From: Haloarcula amylovorans
GTDB lineage: Archaea > Halobacteriota > Halobacteria > Halobacteriales > Haloarculaceae
Length of the DNA stretch: 64,000 nt
Assembly (NCBI RefSeq): GCF_004681185.1
Contig: NZ_SRIF01000005.1
Span: 930-64,929, forward strand
Direction: 5' to 3'
Position numbers and translations under genes: made by a program
Shown: positions 63,161 to 64,000 of the stretch, in pieces
How positions within the stretch are numbered: position 1 is the stretch's first letter
How the letters are laid out: every line of letters starts with the position of its first letter
Notes under the pieces: model-generated
What the model saw: only the letters and a program-made list of their open reading frames with translations
Databases searched by the model: none
What the model was told of the DNA's origin: nothing

Positions 63161-63601
63161 TCAGCCGACCAACTGTAGCGTCACGGCGACCAAAAAGAGC
63201 GCGCCGGCCACCGTCGCGGATTCGGCGACGGCCAGCGATCGAGGGTGGCCCCGCCGCGTCGCCGAGAGGTAGATGCCAAAGAGGAGATAGCCGACCAGCA
63301 GGAGCCCACCGCCGAGCGCGACAGCGATCCCTGCGGCGGCTCGCATCTCTGGTGGGCCACCGATGTACAGCGCGACGCTGCCGACGGCACCGACCACCAG
63401 CAGCGCGAATGCCACCGTCAGCGCAATCGGGTCACCCGACAGCCGGTTGAACCGCTCGTTCAGCCCGTCGCCGGGCGGCAGTGGGACGCGCTCGGTGCTC
63501 GGCGAGTAGTGGTACCACCCGCGACTCCGCCCGATCCACCCCAGTACCGCGAGCACGAACATCCCCATCAGGGCCGTGCTCACGAGGTACGCCGTCGTCA
63601 T
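63161..63601 (-). CDS. Membrane protein of unknown function convergent with the cox operon
   Basis: A 146-residue protein with four hydrophobic segments (about 3-22, 58-79, 88-109 and 126-144). A polar loop between the first two contains GWYHYSPSTERVPLPPGDGLNERFNRLSGDP. No heme or metal ligand pattern is convincing. It is not in the cox operon but lies next to it, and a respiratory role is only a guess. Confidence 0.65.
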   Translation of the reverse strand: MTTAYLVSTALMGMFVLAVLGWIGRSRGWYHYSPSTERVPLPPGDGLNERFNRLSGDPIALTVAFALLVVGAVGSVALYIGGPPEMRAAAGIAVALGGGLLLVGYLLFGIYLSATRRGHPRSLAVAESATVAGALFLVAVTLQLVG

Positions 63602-63682
63602 GGTACGTCAATACATGACACTCAGTCATAATTGTTTGTGCTAGTTTCCGAACGAAGTCAATAGTGTCCGAACTCGTCCAGT

Positions 63683-64000
63683 TCAAGCCTCGACGACTCG
63701 CTTCCACGCCGCCTTCTCCTCGTCGAGCGCTCGTTGGACGCTCTCTTCGAACGGCGTCAGGTCCACGTCGACCAGTTCCTCGATGCGGTGGTCGTCGACG
63801 ACCACGCGGTTTCGCAGCCCGTCCACGAGCGGTTTGGCGACGCTGGTGGGGACGTCGGTGACGAGTCCGAGCCACCGTGCCGAGAGGCTCGGCGAGAGGA
63901 TGGGGACGGGAATGATGAGTGGTTCCCGACCGCGCACGTGCCGGGCCGTCGTCAACAGTATCTGCTGGTAGGTGAGGACGTCGGGACCGCCGATCTCGTA
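63683..64000 (-). CDS. NAD(P)-binding (atypical SDR, NDUFA9/NmrA-like) protein, C-terminal part
   Basis: Only the last 105 residues are inside the window. They read EIGGPDVLTYQQILLTTARH, then PLIIPVPILSPSLSARWLGLVTDVP, then NRVVVDDHRIEELVDVDLTPFEESVQRAL. This fits the C-terminal half of atypical short-chain dehydrogenases of the complex I NDUFA9/NmrA type, where the GGPDVLTY motif follows the nucleotide-binding domain. That domain lies beyond the window, so cofactor and function are unconfirmed. Confidence 0.75.
   Translation of the reverse strand, partial: YEIGGPDVLTYQQILLTTARHVRGREPLIIPVPILSPSLSARWLGLVTDVPTSVAKPLVDGLRNRVVVDDHRIEELVDVDLTPFEESVQRALDEEKAAWKRVVEA

Overview
The window is a high-GC chromosomal segment from a haloarchaeon (class Halobacteria). 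The evidence is acidic proteins rich in Asp, Glu and Thr, and very many leaderless genes: a TATA-like box sits 24-30 bases before the start codon and there is no ribosome binding site. Several families are typically archaeal or haloarchaeal: preQ0/archaeosine genes, NMD3, RadA, an archaeal doublet histone, HARP with an Rnl3 RNA ligase, a class I CCA enzyme, an Azf-type glucose-6-phosphate dehydrogenase, PspAB, HalOD1, HTH-10 and DICT proteins, and a fused cytochrome oxidase subunit I+III. The genus cannot be fixed from this sequence alone. Almost the whole window reads as stable core chromosome. One small AT-rich patch (53.1-53.99 kb) and a partial tRNA duplication (39.9-40.2 kb) look mobile or acquired.

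Layout. 0-5 kb: the start of aconitase, dUTPase, an HTH-10 regulator, a HalOD1 protein, methylglyoxal synthase, and the queD-queE-queC operon that makes preQ0 for archaeosine. 5-19 kb: a DICT/HTH regulator pair, a dipeptide-type ABC transporter whose two permeases are divergent, a zinc-ribbon microprotein, an AEC transporter, a lipoprotein, a Gfo/Idh oxidoreductase, the nmd3-Trm5/Taw2 operon, and an epimerase. 18-25 kb: htpX, katG, pspAB and a small membrane gene, then radA and a histidine kinase. 25-35.5 kb: aldo/keto reductase, CPBP protease, hexapeptide acyltransferase, several haloarchaeal small proteins, a RAD55/KaiC-like ATPase pair, a PHP phosphoesterase, and the divergent HARP/RNA-ligase pair. 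35.5-39.5 kb: a superfamily I helicase and a divergent pair of HTH regulators.

39.6-45.5 kb: tRNA-Ile2(CAU), tRNA-Asn, cca, the rpa-histone-deacetylase operon, a lipoprotein and tRNA-Arg. 45.7-52.1 kb: a surface-glycan or lipid-carrier neighbourhood with a GT-C type membrane glycosyltransferase, a flippase-like protein, a polysaccharide deacetylase, a DUF2304 protein, a GT2 glycosyltransferase and an alkaline-phosphatase-fold enzyme. 52.1-53.99 kb: a DUF309 protein, a nested palindromic element and an AT-rich orphan membrane gene. 54-58 kb: azf, mptD, a polytopic membrane protein, a zinc ribbon, a DUF5790-like gene, and a creatininase/ArfB-like amidohydrolase. 58.3-63.6 kb: the cytochrome c oxidase cluster (coxB, fused coxA-coxC, a subunit IV-like gene) with flanking membrane and lipoprotein genes. 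The window ends inside a nucleotide-binding oxidoreductase.

The observations most worth following are: (i) a TTTCAC direct-repeat element shared by the radA promoter and the promoter of an uncharacterised gene 34 kb away; (ii) the rpa-histone-deacetylase operon; (iii) the HARP-RNA ligase pair; (iv) a symmetrical operator-like repeat between two divergent regulators; (v) a duplicated tRNA-Asn 3' end typical of element integration; (vi) the nested palindrome beside the AT-rich gene; (vii) a CoxA with Met where the proton K-channel Lys normally lies. I did not find a CRISPR array, defence island, transposase or integrase.
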